DNA from: Inonotus obliquus
Taxonomy: Eukaryota; Basidiomycota; Agaricomycetes; Hymenochaetales; Hymenochaetaceae
Assembly: GCA_032164295.1 (NCBI GenBank)
Contig: JAJHTX010000005.1
Coordinates: 1,550,001 to 1,614,000, forward strand
Direction of reading: 5' to 3'
DNA: 64,000 nt
Positions 10,981 through 21,719 of the stretch are shown one piece after another. The stretch's first letter is position 1, and each line of letters opens with the position of its first letter. Both the position numbers and the translations under genes were made by a program. Below the pieces are notes generated by a model. That model saw nothing but the letters and a program-made list of their open reading frames with translations. It did no database searches and had not been told where the DNA came from.

Positions 10981-13244
10981 ATGCGGCTACCAGTGGTAGT
11001 TGGAGGTAATCGCCGCTCGGAGTTCATTTCACCAACTACACATCACGGAAACGACAGTCATCTCTCAAGGATACTTTCTGAATTGGACCACTTCGATCTA
11101 ACGGGCCGAATAAACGAAAAGGATCCAATAAGGGATGGCCATGGTGGGTATAGCGATGTGTTCGCCGGATGTATTCCGTCTGGATACCTTTACGATCGCC
11201 GTACGTTTCGCGCGAAGGATGGCAATGTAAAGGTTGCAATCAAAACTCTTCGGGTTCGTCTGAATCGAGACATGCAACTTGCAAAGGTGATTAAATCATC
11301 CCATGAGATTACCCTTTTGAGCCTAATATGATTGACAGTCACTCGCGAAGGAGATGGCGGTCTGGTCCAAACTGGATCATCCGAATATATTGCCATTTCT
11401 CGGATACATGTTCGAGAAGGACTACCCATCATTAATATCAGAATGGATGGAACTTGGCACGGCGCGACAGTTCTTAAAAGACCGACCAGAAATTGACATT
11501 ACAACCCTGGTGAGTATGACATTAAAGTCCCATCGTCGATCGCCTTTGATAAAGTCGTCCAGGCTCTCGGGATCGCCGAAGGATTGCAATATATTCATGC
11601 TCGAGGCATCGTCCATTCTGATATAAAGGCCGTCAGTAGATCATTCCACACAAGCTGTAGGGCCATGACTTCACTAACTTCCACCTGCGGCACAGGACAA
11701 TATTCTTATCGATCCCTCCGGTTCACCTCTCATCTGCGACTTCGGCATTTCTCGTATGCTTGATGCTTCTGAAAGCCGATTTGTCTCTACTACACACGAT
11801 GGTAAAGTCAAAGGCTCTGCTCGGTGGATGGCCGTAGAATTGCACATCCCTGTTGAGGACGTGGACCCTAAACACACTAAGGAGACCGATGTTTGGGCAT
11901 ACGGGATGACACTCTATGTAAGTTCTATTCTATCGGACTGTGCGCTGTCACGAGTCCCTGACTTCAGCTAGGAATTGGTAACCAAGGAATTACCATACAA
12001 TCACATTAGACAAGACATACACGTCATGTTTGCTGTTTGTAGAGGAGAACTTCCAAGATTCCCAGACTCGTCGAGCGACGATTCGGACGACATTAGACTC
12101 CGAGAGATTTGTTCACTCTGCTGGGCGGAAAGCGCACGTGAGCGTCCAACTATGAGTCAGATAATCCAAACGCTATTGTCATTTTCGGGCGAGACTACTG
12201 CAGACTGTATAAAAGTGCTGGGATACAGTGATGAACGAGTCGAGATGTTTCCGTTACAAGCTCGTTGCAGTCACCTTTTACGGTATGAACTACCAATGAG
12301 TATGGACGGGGAAGGAGCGTAAGTACCTGATTATTCGATCGTATGCATTGATGCAAGACCGACGATTCTCGTTGCCCAGATATATGGAAGTAGATGATGC
12401 CTTTCTGAGTGATTGCGAACAAACCTTATTTCAACGGGTCCTTGGTAACGCTGTGCAGAGTGGGCCAGCTCAGGAGCAGCAAACAGCTACGCTACGCTCT
12501 GGAGCTATGTCGCAGCATCACCAGCAATTACAACGCCATGATGTCAAGTATTGGCCCAGCTTAACCTTTCCTACCATGTCCCATGAGCGGTTCATGTTCA
12601 TGCTCCGAGGCTGGTGGAGGCGTAGCGGTATCGATTTTGATCAACAGATGATAATCATCGGTAACAGAACGATCGATTTACATCAGCTGCACATGGAGGT
12701 CCTTCAACTTGGTGGAGCGGTCATTGTAGGAGGTGTGCTTTATCTTGCTGGTCACTGATTCTTAATGTCTGTCTATCAGGTGAAGCGACACGATTTGTGG
12801 GGTGTAATTGCGACAAAAATGGGTTGGAATCTGGCAGCTATCAGTGAGGCAGGTCGCACACAGGATCGGATCGCCAACAAGTTTAAGGTCGTGTACGAGA
12901 AGCTCCTCGAGACATTTCAACAGACGTACATGGCCGCAGCTATGAGGCAGTCTCTAACTACCCCTCCCCAGTCACCGACTGAGCACCAGGGTACCTCAAA
13001 CCAGCCTGCTGCGACTCCCAATCTACCCCAGAGTCAGCAATTTATAAATCCTCAGCAGATCTTACACGTGATAAAGCTGGCAAGCATGTCGGCAGGGCAG
13101 ATGCGTGCTCAGGGTTATCCCGAAAACTTAATTCAAAACATTGAACGAGACAGACCAACACTCGAGGCAAGGTGGCGCAGGATGCAAATACGAAGGGCAC
13201 AGGCCCAAGAACAACAACGGGTATCACAGCAACAGGGGCTGTAG
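10981..13244 (+). CDS. Protein kinase-ARID fusion, copy A
   Basis: Seven exons (10981-11286, 11339-11509, 11563-11631, 11696-11917, 11972-12318, 12380-12725, 12780-13244) give 641 residues in one continuous frame. Residues ~50-330 are a TKL-like kinase: glycine loop GHGGYSDVF (from 53), VAIK lysine 88, HSDIKADN catalytic loop (Asp179), DFG (Asp197) and DVWAYGMTLYEL. The APE motif reads VEL. Residues ~443-540 match an ARID/BRIGHT domain (FMFMLRGWW, IGNRTIDLHQLHMEVLQLGG, HDLWGVIATKMGW, VYEKLL). A Gln-rich tail with GYPENLIQNIERDRP follows, recalling the segment after the ARID in fungal Swi1. The linking intron at 12319-12379 has good sites and matching phase, and copy B has the same structure. 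A chromatin-linked kinase is an inference. Confidence 0.83.
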
Positions 13245-14430
13245 AAGCTTCAGCAGAAAGGGATTTCCCATGAACCCATCCATCTCATTTCCAAACCAGC
13301 TTCAGAAGCAGGCAATTTTACTTAAGTCAGCGCCACTACTTACCCAAAGCAACGTACTCAATGCGAACGCTCTGTGACATCCGGAACTCTCGGCTGGGTC
13401 CAATCAATCGACATGATTGCTGGCGCAACAGCGTCCTCAAATGAACGTGTACCAGGGACAAATACTACCACATCCACAGCCGCTGCCAGTTCAGTAAGGA
13501 CCGTCCACAGCGAACTTTTCCCCCTCATCAGTCCCTGTACCCCATTATTTCCATATGCCTTCTTCTACCCATGGCCAAGCCAAGCCGGCCCTCCCCTCCC
13601 GCCTCGATCTGTTAGCCAGCGGCGCTACTCCGAGTCGCTTACAGACATACCCACAGGTAGCCAAGTCTCCAAAGATCAGAGCACCGGCCGAAACGCGACC
13701 GATCGCATGGAGTCGTCAAACAGATATGAAAACAGTACCATCCGCTTCAAAGACTTCATCCGCAGCAACCAGTACCACGGGGCCGAACGCAATAATGCCT
13801 GCTGCTGAACCGGCTCCGAGTCCAGCCCAAGCGTCTTCATCTCTCGCCGAGACATTTCTCAAACGGAGTCGCGATGAGCTTGTTGGTCAGGAAGGCTCTG
13901 CTGGGACTGAAGGCATGACGCATGAAGGGACACCCTTAAAACGTATCAGGACCAATTGGGAGAGTACGCCAGACGCGGAGCCCTCAAAACACCAGACTGA
14001 AGCCGAAGGTATCAAGACCACGGAAGATGCGGCTAAATTCTACAGTGATCTGACTCAGGTTTTGGAGCTAAGCAACGATGTAACCCTCCCGCCAGAGGTT
14101 CACGAGACTTTAGCTCAGCTGGTCAAAACGGTTGTACATGGTATAAAAATACCAGATACACCAGGAAGCTCGTCACTGTCTGGTTTGCCCAACGCTGGAA
14201 CGTCTTCACCCAAGGTGGCAGATAACAACGACAGAACAAAAATTGCGGATGCAGCCGACTCCGAGCCCAAGGGTGACTTCTTTGACACGGGGTCTGATGC
14301 ACTGCGAATCGGTAACTGGGGTGAGATTGATGGTGGGGAGTCAGGTTACTTCAGCTCCTCCGACTTGTGGAAATGGGAAGACATCGCACCTGCCTCTGGG
14401 GATAATCCGTGGTGGACGATTTCCACCTAG
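13245..14430 (+). pseudogene. Continuation of the Swi1-like tail, out of frame with copy A, or a separate small gene
   Basis: After the TAG at 13242 the related sequence goes on: 13260-13540 parallels the tail copy at 9520-9780 and the relic at 18420-18560, but the frame is broken. From ATG 13555 a 291-codon frame runs to 14430. It has a possible basic nuclear signal (LKRSRDE, LKRIRTN) and ends SDLWKWEDIAPASGDNPWW, a tidy C-terminus. It may be a last exon reached through an intron I could not place, or a remnant of an ancestral, longer kinase-Swi1-like gene. No domain was recognised in it. Confidence 0.45.
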
Positions 14431-15983
14431 ACGTTTCCGAGCTTCTGTTTTTTTCACGCACCGTCATCTAATTCGTTTACTGCTATCGGTATTTTTTCCT
14501 CGCGCTTTGACCGTGTAACGTTTATTTATTTGTCCTTCTGGGTGCTCGGATTCTTCTCCCCTCGCCCGATCTTTTTTCTATGGTTGTTCAGGTTCGGCGA
14601 CTTGTTACTATTGTCGGACTAATACCCACCCCCTTCACTTCCTTTGCTCTCCTCTTTGGCGGCTCTCCTGATCGCGACGTATATCATATGCATATCATGT
14701 CATCATACCCAACAATCGTCCAAACAACCAACCGTGTACATAAATGCTGTGTTCTACTATGTTCTCCGATTTCTCTCCAGTGTCTTTTATACTCATCTCG
14801 CACCCTTCACTCTATGAGGAAGAATCCCAAACTCGCATTGCAGTGTACCCTGGACTACAAACAACTTAAATGCACAGCATGTCGCATTGTGGTCGCTTGC
14901 GCCAAATCGCTCTTCATATTCTAATCCGGGAAGAGGCTGCTCAAATGCGCTTCTATCCTGAAGCTCTACATATGTGCTTCATATTCTACGTACTGTTATC
15001 AAACCGCTATACCGTTTCATCAGGGACCAAGGGTACGAGCTACCGGACGGGAGCTAAGTACATCAGACGTACCAGTGACCAGGATCGTGACCAAAATATT
15101 CGCTATGGCGACATCAATCAACTAATTCAGTATCCACAGGGGAGAGCGCGCATCGTTCTTATAGACAAGGTATATTCATAACCCCTTTTTTTCGCTTTAT
15201 TCATGAATTTGCTTATTTGCGGTATCAGCCTAGGGTAAGCCAGAACTTGCAAGCTTCCAAGAGCCATGATCTCAAGTCAAGTAGCGCATATATTCAATGA
15301 TGTTGTGTTGTACATCTCTGGCATGAGCTTCTCTAGCTGTGCCAAAAGCAACGCGGGAGGCTGGAAGACATGGAAACGATTTTGTTCTTACCGCAAGTCG
15401 AGTAGAGCATGTATCCGGTGACGTTGTTCTCTCTAGCATGAGCTTCTCCAGCTGAGACGCCAAAAGCGGCAGACATGGTGATGCACAGAGGGATCTTTGT
15501 CTGATGTACACTTGAACAGTGCAGCAATGAAACCATCAATGCGCACAGAAATCGGTTTGAAGAGAGAGTGAGCCTGAAGCATGAGCAACGCAGAGATAGC
15601 ACACAATCGATTTTCCCACGACTGTGACTTTCACTTCGACGCGTGATTTTCGACACCTCCATCCGTAAATTCAATAAAATATTCTACATACATCAGTCCC
15701 TCATAAAACTCGTGGTTTGTGTTCTTAGGATTGCAGACTGTATTTCAGTGTACTTATTTTTGTACAAATTGCGTATGTACCCCCTTGAACTGTGCGTTAA
15801 GGGGTGAAGCGCAGTAAGATTTATTCAGCTCTTCATGCTTCTCTGTGAGAAACTGATCGATGCACGCGTTATCCTACCACTCTTACCCGTGGGACCAACT
15901 TCCCATCGCATCCCCCATAATCTGACTTCCCAGCTCTTACTCCCGGGCGATAGTGAAATATAGCCTTCTTGGATCGGGAAAGC
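14431..15983. other. Intergenic between the two kinase-ARID copies
   Basis: T-rich 3' flank of copy A, then unassigned sequence. It contains the tandem duplication described separately at about 15280-15495 and the upstream region of copy B. No convincing complete gene was found. Confidence 0.5.
15280..15495 (-). repeat. Imperfect tandem duplication with coding look on the minus strand
   Basis: Two units of about 70-80 bp, roughly 125 bp apart, share GCATGAGCTTCTC and CCAAAAGC. Read on the minus strand both encode related peptides (FGVSAGEAHARENNVTGYM and FGTAREAHARDVQHNIIEYM). This suggests a remnant of a gene with a duplicated exon. No family was recognised and no full gene model could be built. 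Confidence 0.4.
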
Positions 15984-18062
15984 ATGCGGTTACCAGTGGT
16001 AGTCGGAGGTAGTCGCCGCTCGGAGTTCATTTCACCAACTACACATCACGGAAACGATAGTCATCTCTCAAGGATACTTTCTGGGTTGGACCACTTCGAT
16101 CTAACGGGCCGAATAAACGAAAAGGATCCAATAAGGGATGGCCATGGTGGGTATAGCGATGTGTTCGCCGGATGTATTCCGTCTGGATACCTTTACGATC
16201 GTCGTACGTTTCGCGCGAAGGATGGCAATGTAAAAGTAGCGATCAAGACTCTTCGGGTTCGTCTGAATCAAGACATACAACTTGCAAAGGTGATTAAATC
16301 ATCCCATAAGATTACCCTGTTGAGCCTAATTTGATTGACAGTCACTCGCGAAGGAGATGGCGGTCTGGTCCAAACTGGATCATCCGAATATATTGCCATT
16401 TCTCGGGTACATGTTCGAGAAAGACTACCCGTCATTAATATCGGAATGGATGGAACTTGGCACGGTGCGACAGTTCCTAAGAGAGCGACCAGAATTTGAT
16501 ATTACAACCCTGGTGAGTGTGGCATTAAATTTCCATCGTCGATAGCCTTTGATAAAGTCGTCCAGGCTCTCGGGATCGCCGAAGGATTGCAATATATGCA
16601 TGCTCGAGGCATCGTCCATTCCGATATAAAAGCCGTCAGTCGCTCATACGGCTCGTGCTGTAGGACCATGACTTCGACTGATTTCTAATATTGCCACAGG
16701 ACAATATTCTTATCAATCCCTCTGGCTCACCTCTCATCTGTGACTTCGGCATTTCTCGTATGCTGGATGCTTCCGAAAGCCGATTTGTCTCTACAACACA
16801 CGATGGTAACGTCAAAGGCTCCGCTCGGTGGATGGCCGCAGAATTATACGTCCCTACAGAGGACGTGGACCCTAAGCACACTAAGGAGACCGATGTTTGG
16901 GCATACGGGATGACACTCTATGTGAGTTATATTCTATCGGACTGTGTGCTGTCACGAGTCCCTAACTTCAATTAGGAATTGGTAACCAAGGAACTACCAT
17001 ACAATCACATTAGGCAAGACATGCTCGTCATGCTTGCTGTTTGTAAAGGAGAACTTCCGATATTCCCAAACGACTTATTGGGCTTTGGTAATGACGTCAG
17101 ATTCCGAGAGCTTTGTGCACTTTGCTGGGCAAAAAGTGCAAACGACCGGCCGACTATGAGTCGGATAATTCGAATGCTATCGTCATATTCGGCTGGGACT
17201 ATTGCACACCATAGCCCCGTGTCGGGATACAACAACGAACAGATCCAGGTGTCTTCGTTACAGTCCACTGGTCCCTTTTCACAGTATGAATCACCCATGA
17301 GTATGGATGGGGAAGGGGGGTGAATCGAGTATTTGTTCGTACGCATTGATGCAAGACTGACTATTCTCGTTGCCTAGATATATGGAAGTGGACGATGCCT
17401 ATTATCAGGAACAATTCTTATCTCAATGGGAGCATGGTGATGCTACGCGGAATGGGCTAACTCAGGAACGGCAGACAGCTGATCCACGTTCTGGCGTTGG
17501 GCCGCACCAGCACCAGCATCGTCAACAGCAAATTAGCAAGCATCTCCCTTCGCTCATAGAGGCACTCAACTGGTCAGATACTAGGGGAAACCTTGGTCAG
17601 CTTAGTAGCCCAATCCCTCCTGTAATGCGCGATACGTTCATGTTTATGCTAGAGGGGTGGTGGAGGAGGAATGGGATCGAGCTCGACGAAGGGATGACAA
17701 CCATAGGCAATCGACAAATCGATTTGTATAAGCTGCACATGGAAGTCCAACGACTTGGTGGAATGAATAACGTACGATCCGTCATTTTGCTGCTAAGCGC
17801 CTGATTTTGAAGATCTTTCCTCCAGGTAAAGCGATATGACTTGTGGAACGTCGTTGCATCAGAACTAGGCTGGAATCTGGCAACTATTAAAGAGACAGGT
17901 GCCACAGCGGATCAGATTGCCATCATAATCGCTTCCGTGCATGAGAAGCTTCTTGAGTCGTTTGAACAGATACACCTTGCCAGTGCAGGGACTTCTGACA
18001 GTTCCTCCCCAGTATACGGTCCACGTCCGATTCCGTGTCACGTCCCGCAGATTCTCAGATAG
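15984..18062 (+). CDS. Protein kinase-ARID fusion, copy B
   Basis: Paralogue of the gene at 10981 with the same seven-exon structure: 15984-16289, 16342-16512, 16566-16634, 16700-16921, 16976-17319, 17378-17771, 17826-18062; 580 residues. All kinase motifs are present (GHGGYSDVF, VAIK, HSDIKADN, DFG, DVWAYGMTLY). The ARID is at ~458-555 (FMFMLEGWW, IGNRQIDLYKLHMEV, YDLWNVVASELGW, VHEKLLESFEQ). The Swi1-like tail is missing: the frame ends about 20 residues after the ARID. Exon 1 differs from copy A at only about four of 102 residues, whereas the ARID is much more diverged. An in-frame TTG lies upstream at 15969; the ATG at 15984 matches the start of copy A. Confidence 0.83.
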
Positions 18063-18640
18063 CGAATGCCTAAGGTGCCTACGACTGTGATGGAGGTACG
18101 GTCTTCTAGTTTTTCTTCTAGGCTTAGACATCTTAGCATTCCTTCCTCCTCGAATGCATGTAATGGTTAACTGATACGGACTGATGCGGAGAAAGGAGTC
18201 TTTGCCCGAGCGCTTTGAACCCTCCTTGTAGCACTGCTTGAAATATTTCTGATTTTTTGGACTTGTGTCATGACGATTCGGGTGGTTTTGACTGGAGAAG
18301 TCGCCCTTGATTTTCATACATATCATGTCAGAGGGAGTAGTCGTTAAGAGTGAATGTTGGATATGACTACGTTGCAACAGATGGTAGCAGAAAGAAGGGA
18401 TAAGGTCGCTCTAGCTATTCATTGGCTACGCTTCATGACCCAGGAGGAATAGAATCAAGCTGGTGCATCAGTTCCTCAGTTAGGTTGATGCGGGCCACGA
18501 CCACATTCACCGCTGCTGCCAGTTCGACAAAGTCCTCCTCCCTCGTAGCGAACCTTACTCCATCCTTCATCCACGCACCTTCTCGCCCTGCTACTACTAC
18601 ATAGCCTCGACCTCTGCTGGTGCTTGAGCTAAATATACTC
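18063..18640 (+). pseudogene. Decayed Swi1-like tail behind copy B
   Basis: Sequence from about 18440 to 18580 lines up with 13415-13545 behind copy A (ATTCACCGCTGCTGCCAGTT against ATCCACAGCCGCTGCCAGTT, then GCGAACCTTACTCC against GCGAACTTTTCCCC). The intervening tail is deleted. No continuous frame remains. Confidence 0.5.
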
Positions 18641-19124
18641 GGTTTCGCCATCCTAATCCCCTCCCCTATTGTTGTACTACTCCTTTGTCTTACGAATAGA
18701 CGTTCACTTTTGTATTTGCCCCATTGCCTCGTGATATTAGGGCTTCCACATCACAACTCATGCTTATTACTGTACACCTGTTTCCGCCCTTCTGTTATAC
18801 ATTCAAGTTGTCCCCGCTAGTGTTTGCTTAATGAGGCTAGGTTACCTCGCGCTTCTTGTTGGCTCTCCGTATTGTTACTGAAACATTTTGCGCTCTATTC
18901 ATGCCCCAAGGAAAGACAAATATAGGGAAGACCGAAAATTCCTGTCCTGTATTTACCTTCCAAGATTGGCAAATCGGAGTTTAGAGTAGCGTGTTATTGA
19001 CGCGATTGCGGCACGTGTTCTTCTAACGTGATAGCGCCTTTTTTCGAAACCTCCACGTCAACACACCTTCCGTCCAACATCTCCGTCCACCGTTCAGGGA
19101 TTTTGCCTTTGATAACGATTCACG
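18641..19124. other. Intergenic upstream of PHO88
   Basis: No coding signal recognised. The final ~100 bp, rich in CT and CACC, form the presumed promoter and 5' UTR of the PHO88 gene. Confidence 0.5.
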
Positions 19125-20115
19125 ATGAGCGCTGCGGTACAGAACCTTGTCGTCTCGCTTGTTGCAATGCAACGTTAGTAATTTCCCTCCTTTTCTACGT
19201 TCCACCCTTTTGTGGGGTTATCTCAAGCTGACGCACGTTTCCTTTCTTTTGGGTCGGCCACTATTGGATTTGGACGGCATGGGATACAGTTGCTCGAAAA
19301 ATCCCTTTCGATGACCCCGAGGTTCTCAACTATGTTCGAACTGGTTATGTGACCGTCCAGTTGCTTGTGCTGTCGGGGTATTACTATGTTTCTATGAAGG
19401 TGTGTTTCCACGAAACAGGTTCTTTCTTACTTTGTCCTCTGATATGTTGCTACTTGCGCAAAGGTCAAACAAAAGAATGATCAAACCGTCTTGAAGTATG
19501 GTGTGTGAATTTTTGCATTTGTGCCGCTTGTGGGATTGTGTGAGTTAACATGCGCTCTGATGTAGTCGAGCCTGCAAATCCAATGGTGAGTTTACTTGCA
19601 CCAGCCGCCAGAATTTTGCGAACTAAGGATATTGCTTCAATGACACAGACTCAACAACCCGGGGAGCTTGTGACGACAACGGTTAAGGATTATGATCTGG
19701 CTGAGACAGCCAAGCTAGTTCGTCTTCTCATCGTTCTGACCCAATCTTTGTGATACTTACCCACCACATTCTTTTCCACAGGTTCGCAGCGTCTACATCG
19801 GTCTCGCCATGATGACGTTCTTACATCTATACATGAAATACACCCAGCCACTGTTCATCCAAGGTCTCATGGGTCTGAAGAACTTGTACGATGCGAAGCT
19901 CGTGCAGATTCACATTCTTGGCAAGCCCGCGGAGGGTGATTTGAAGAGGCCATTCAAGGCATCCGGTGGAATGTTCGGTGGTAAGTAATTACCTTACCTC
20001 CTAGTGCGACTCGTTGACCTAATGTACTGTGTTAGGAGCTGGTGGAGAGCCTGCGACCGACAAGGCTGCAATCGATGAAGCGGAGAAGAAGGTTGGTCCG
20101 AAGAAGGACGAGTGA
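19125..20115 (+). CDS. PHO88: Pho88/SND3-family ER membrane protein
   Basis: Exons 19125-19173, 19290-19399, 19464-19500, 19566-19585, 19649-19717, 19782-19980 and 20036-20115 give 187 residues, the usual size. Diagnostic stretches: NLVVSLVAMQLARKIPFDDP, KQKNDQTVLKYVEPANPM, GELVTTTVKDYDL, YIGLAMMTFLHLYMKYTQPL, VQIHILGKPAEGDLKRPFKA, and an acidic/Lys-rich end. Members sit in the ER membrane; yeast Pho88 (Snd3) belongs to the SRP-independent targeting route. Two hydrophobic segments are visible (NLVVSLVAM and VQLLVLSGYYYV). The next gene, GET4 on the opposite strand, also works in protein delivery to the ER; the two are convergent. Confidence 0.95.
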
Positions 20116-20328
20116 TAGCTCTTTCTTGCTTACTAGACTACGATATACTTTTGTATTTTCGGTTCCATTCTTAATTATTGCGGAACGGTGCAAGTACTGG
20201 GAAAAGGCATATTTGCCATTTGCTTTGGAATGTATTGTTGTTCGGGGATCGGATTATCGTACTTCAAAAGAGAGGACGGGCAAGCTGATTACCATCAGGA
20301 GGACAACGTCAGGAGGACAAGTACAGCT

Positions 20329-21719
20329 CTAGTCTAGTCCAGCTGCAGCCGGTCCAGGCGTCAATGTGCGCGGCGCTGCTGCAGCTGATGGCGCACCGCC
20401 GAAAAGAGAGGAAAGCATATCTCCAAAGGGATTTGCGGCCTGATTACGCGGTGGTGGAATGCCGAAGAAGAGCGTCGCAATTTCGTTCAGAAGCTAGAGA
20501 ATACGAGAATCAATGCCAGAGAAAGATTTATGAGTGAATCTAACGAGTGAATTACCTTTCGCACACCAGATTGCGCAAGAACACCGCCCTTGCTGAGGTA
20601 CGTCCCACTCAGGCGGATCCATGCTTCTTGTGCCTTCCTACTATCCAGGCCCTGTGAACCTTGTGCGCGTTGACACGTCCGGACGGCGAGTTGCAGGAAG
20701 TTGAGCACCTGATCCGTCGTGAACACGACCTCATCATCATCACCTGTTGAGGATAGGAGGGATATCGGAGCTGGTTCAAGTTCGGAACGTAAGGAAGGAG
20801 AAGCAGATATAGCGAGGGAGACAAAGTGCGTTATGAATGAGCGTGCTGCAAGGATATTGCCGTTAAGGAGGTATCTGAGAAGATGAGTCAAAACTTCAAT
20901 GAGGGAAGTTGAATAGGTGGCGGCTTACGGGATGGTACCACGCAGGGCAAAAGATCCAGGAGAGGAGGGTGCCGAAGTCTCCTGCCACCACTCATTCATC
21001 AGTTGAGCGAGTAGCCGCGCACTGTCACGCTTCCCGGCAGCTAGTAGATGTGTTTCTGCCTGATCAAAGGCTCCATCTGGAGAAGTAAGCGAGAAATAAG
21101 AAACGTGAACATCGAAGCAGGAGGAGTATGCGGTTATAAAAGTACTAGTATAACTGCGATTGATACATACCCTTGTAATAGAGCTCTCCGACGTAGTGAT
21201 TCAGCTCTGGGTCACCTGCAGGACATCGACCTGCCTTGGCTGTCCATCTAACATATAGCATGTAACATCAGAATTACGCATATTAGCGAGTCGCGAGAGC
21301 ACAACATACGCAATGGATTTATCGATCAGTGTCTTTCGCCACGTTCCACTTGAACCCGTAAGCGCAATGAGCTGTGTTAGTCTCCCTAAACGCGCGCCGA
21401 TTTGGTCAAACTATGGCTCATGACGACGATGAGAAATGCAGGAACCTCTCGACTCTTCCCACACTGTTTCACCCTTGGCTTCATACACATCGATCAGAAA
21501 GGAAGCGAGATCCGTCCCACTTCCAGGCTGGCCAGCAGTGAGCAATGCGCGAGCACTCTGGAATAGTACATCAATCGCTGTGTCGTACTGCGCAGATTTC
21601 AGATATCGCGACGCAAACGTGCGGGCCTTTTGATGACCTTCATAGGCATGCCCCTCTGCGATTTGGGGGAGAATCGCAGAAAGAGCTCTTGAAGATGATG
21701 CGGCAGATGCAGGAGGCAT
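20329..21719 (-). CDS. GET4: Get4, guided-entry-of-tail-anchored-proteins factor
   Basis: Minus-strand exons 21446-21719, 21310-21385, 21171-21247, 20929-21076, 20556-20874 and 20329-20493 encode 352 residues. Recognised by YEGHQKARTFASRYLKSAQY near the start, RGRLTQLIALTG, CPAGDPELNHYVGELYYKDG, AETHLLAAGKRDSARLLAQL, and the C-terminal NPFGDMLSSLFGG common in fungal members. Get4 is an alpha-helical repeat protein that, with Get5, passes tail-anchored proteins to Get3 in the cytosol. The start was set at ATG 21719 (MPPASAASSSRAL); an upstream in-frame ATG at 21779 is possible. The first acceptor was chosen so that RGRLTQ reads through. Confidence 0.93.

Noticed and set aside
13374..13808. 144-codon frame as a gene
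   Set aside because: It overlaps the longer frame from 13555 in another phase, and its composition and homology do not support it. The related tail sequence runs in different frames.
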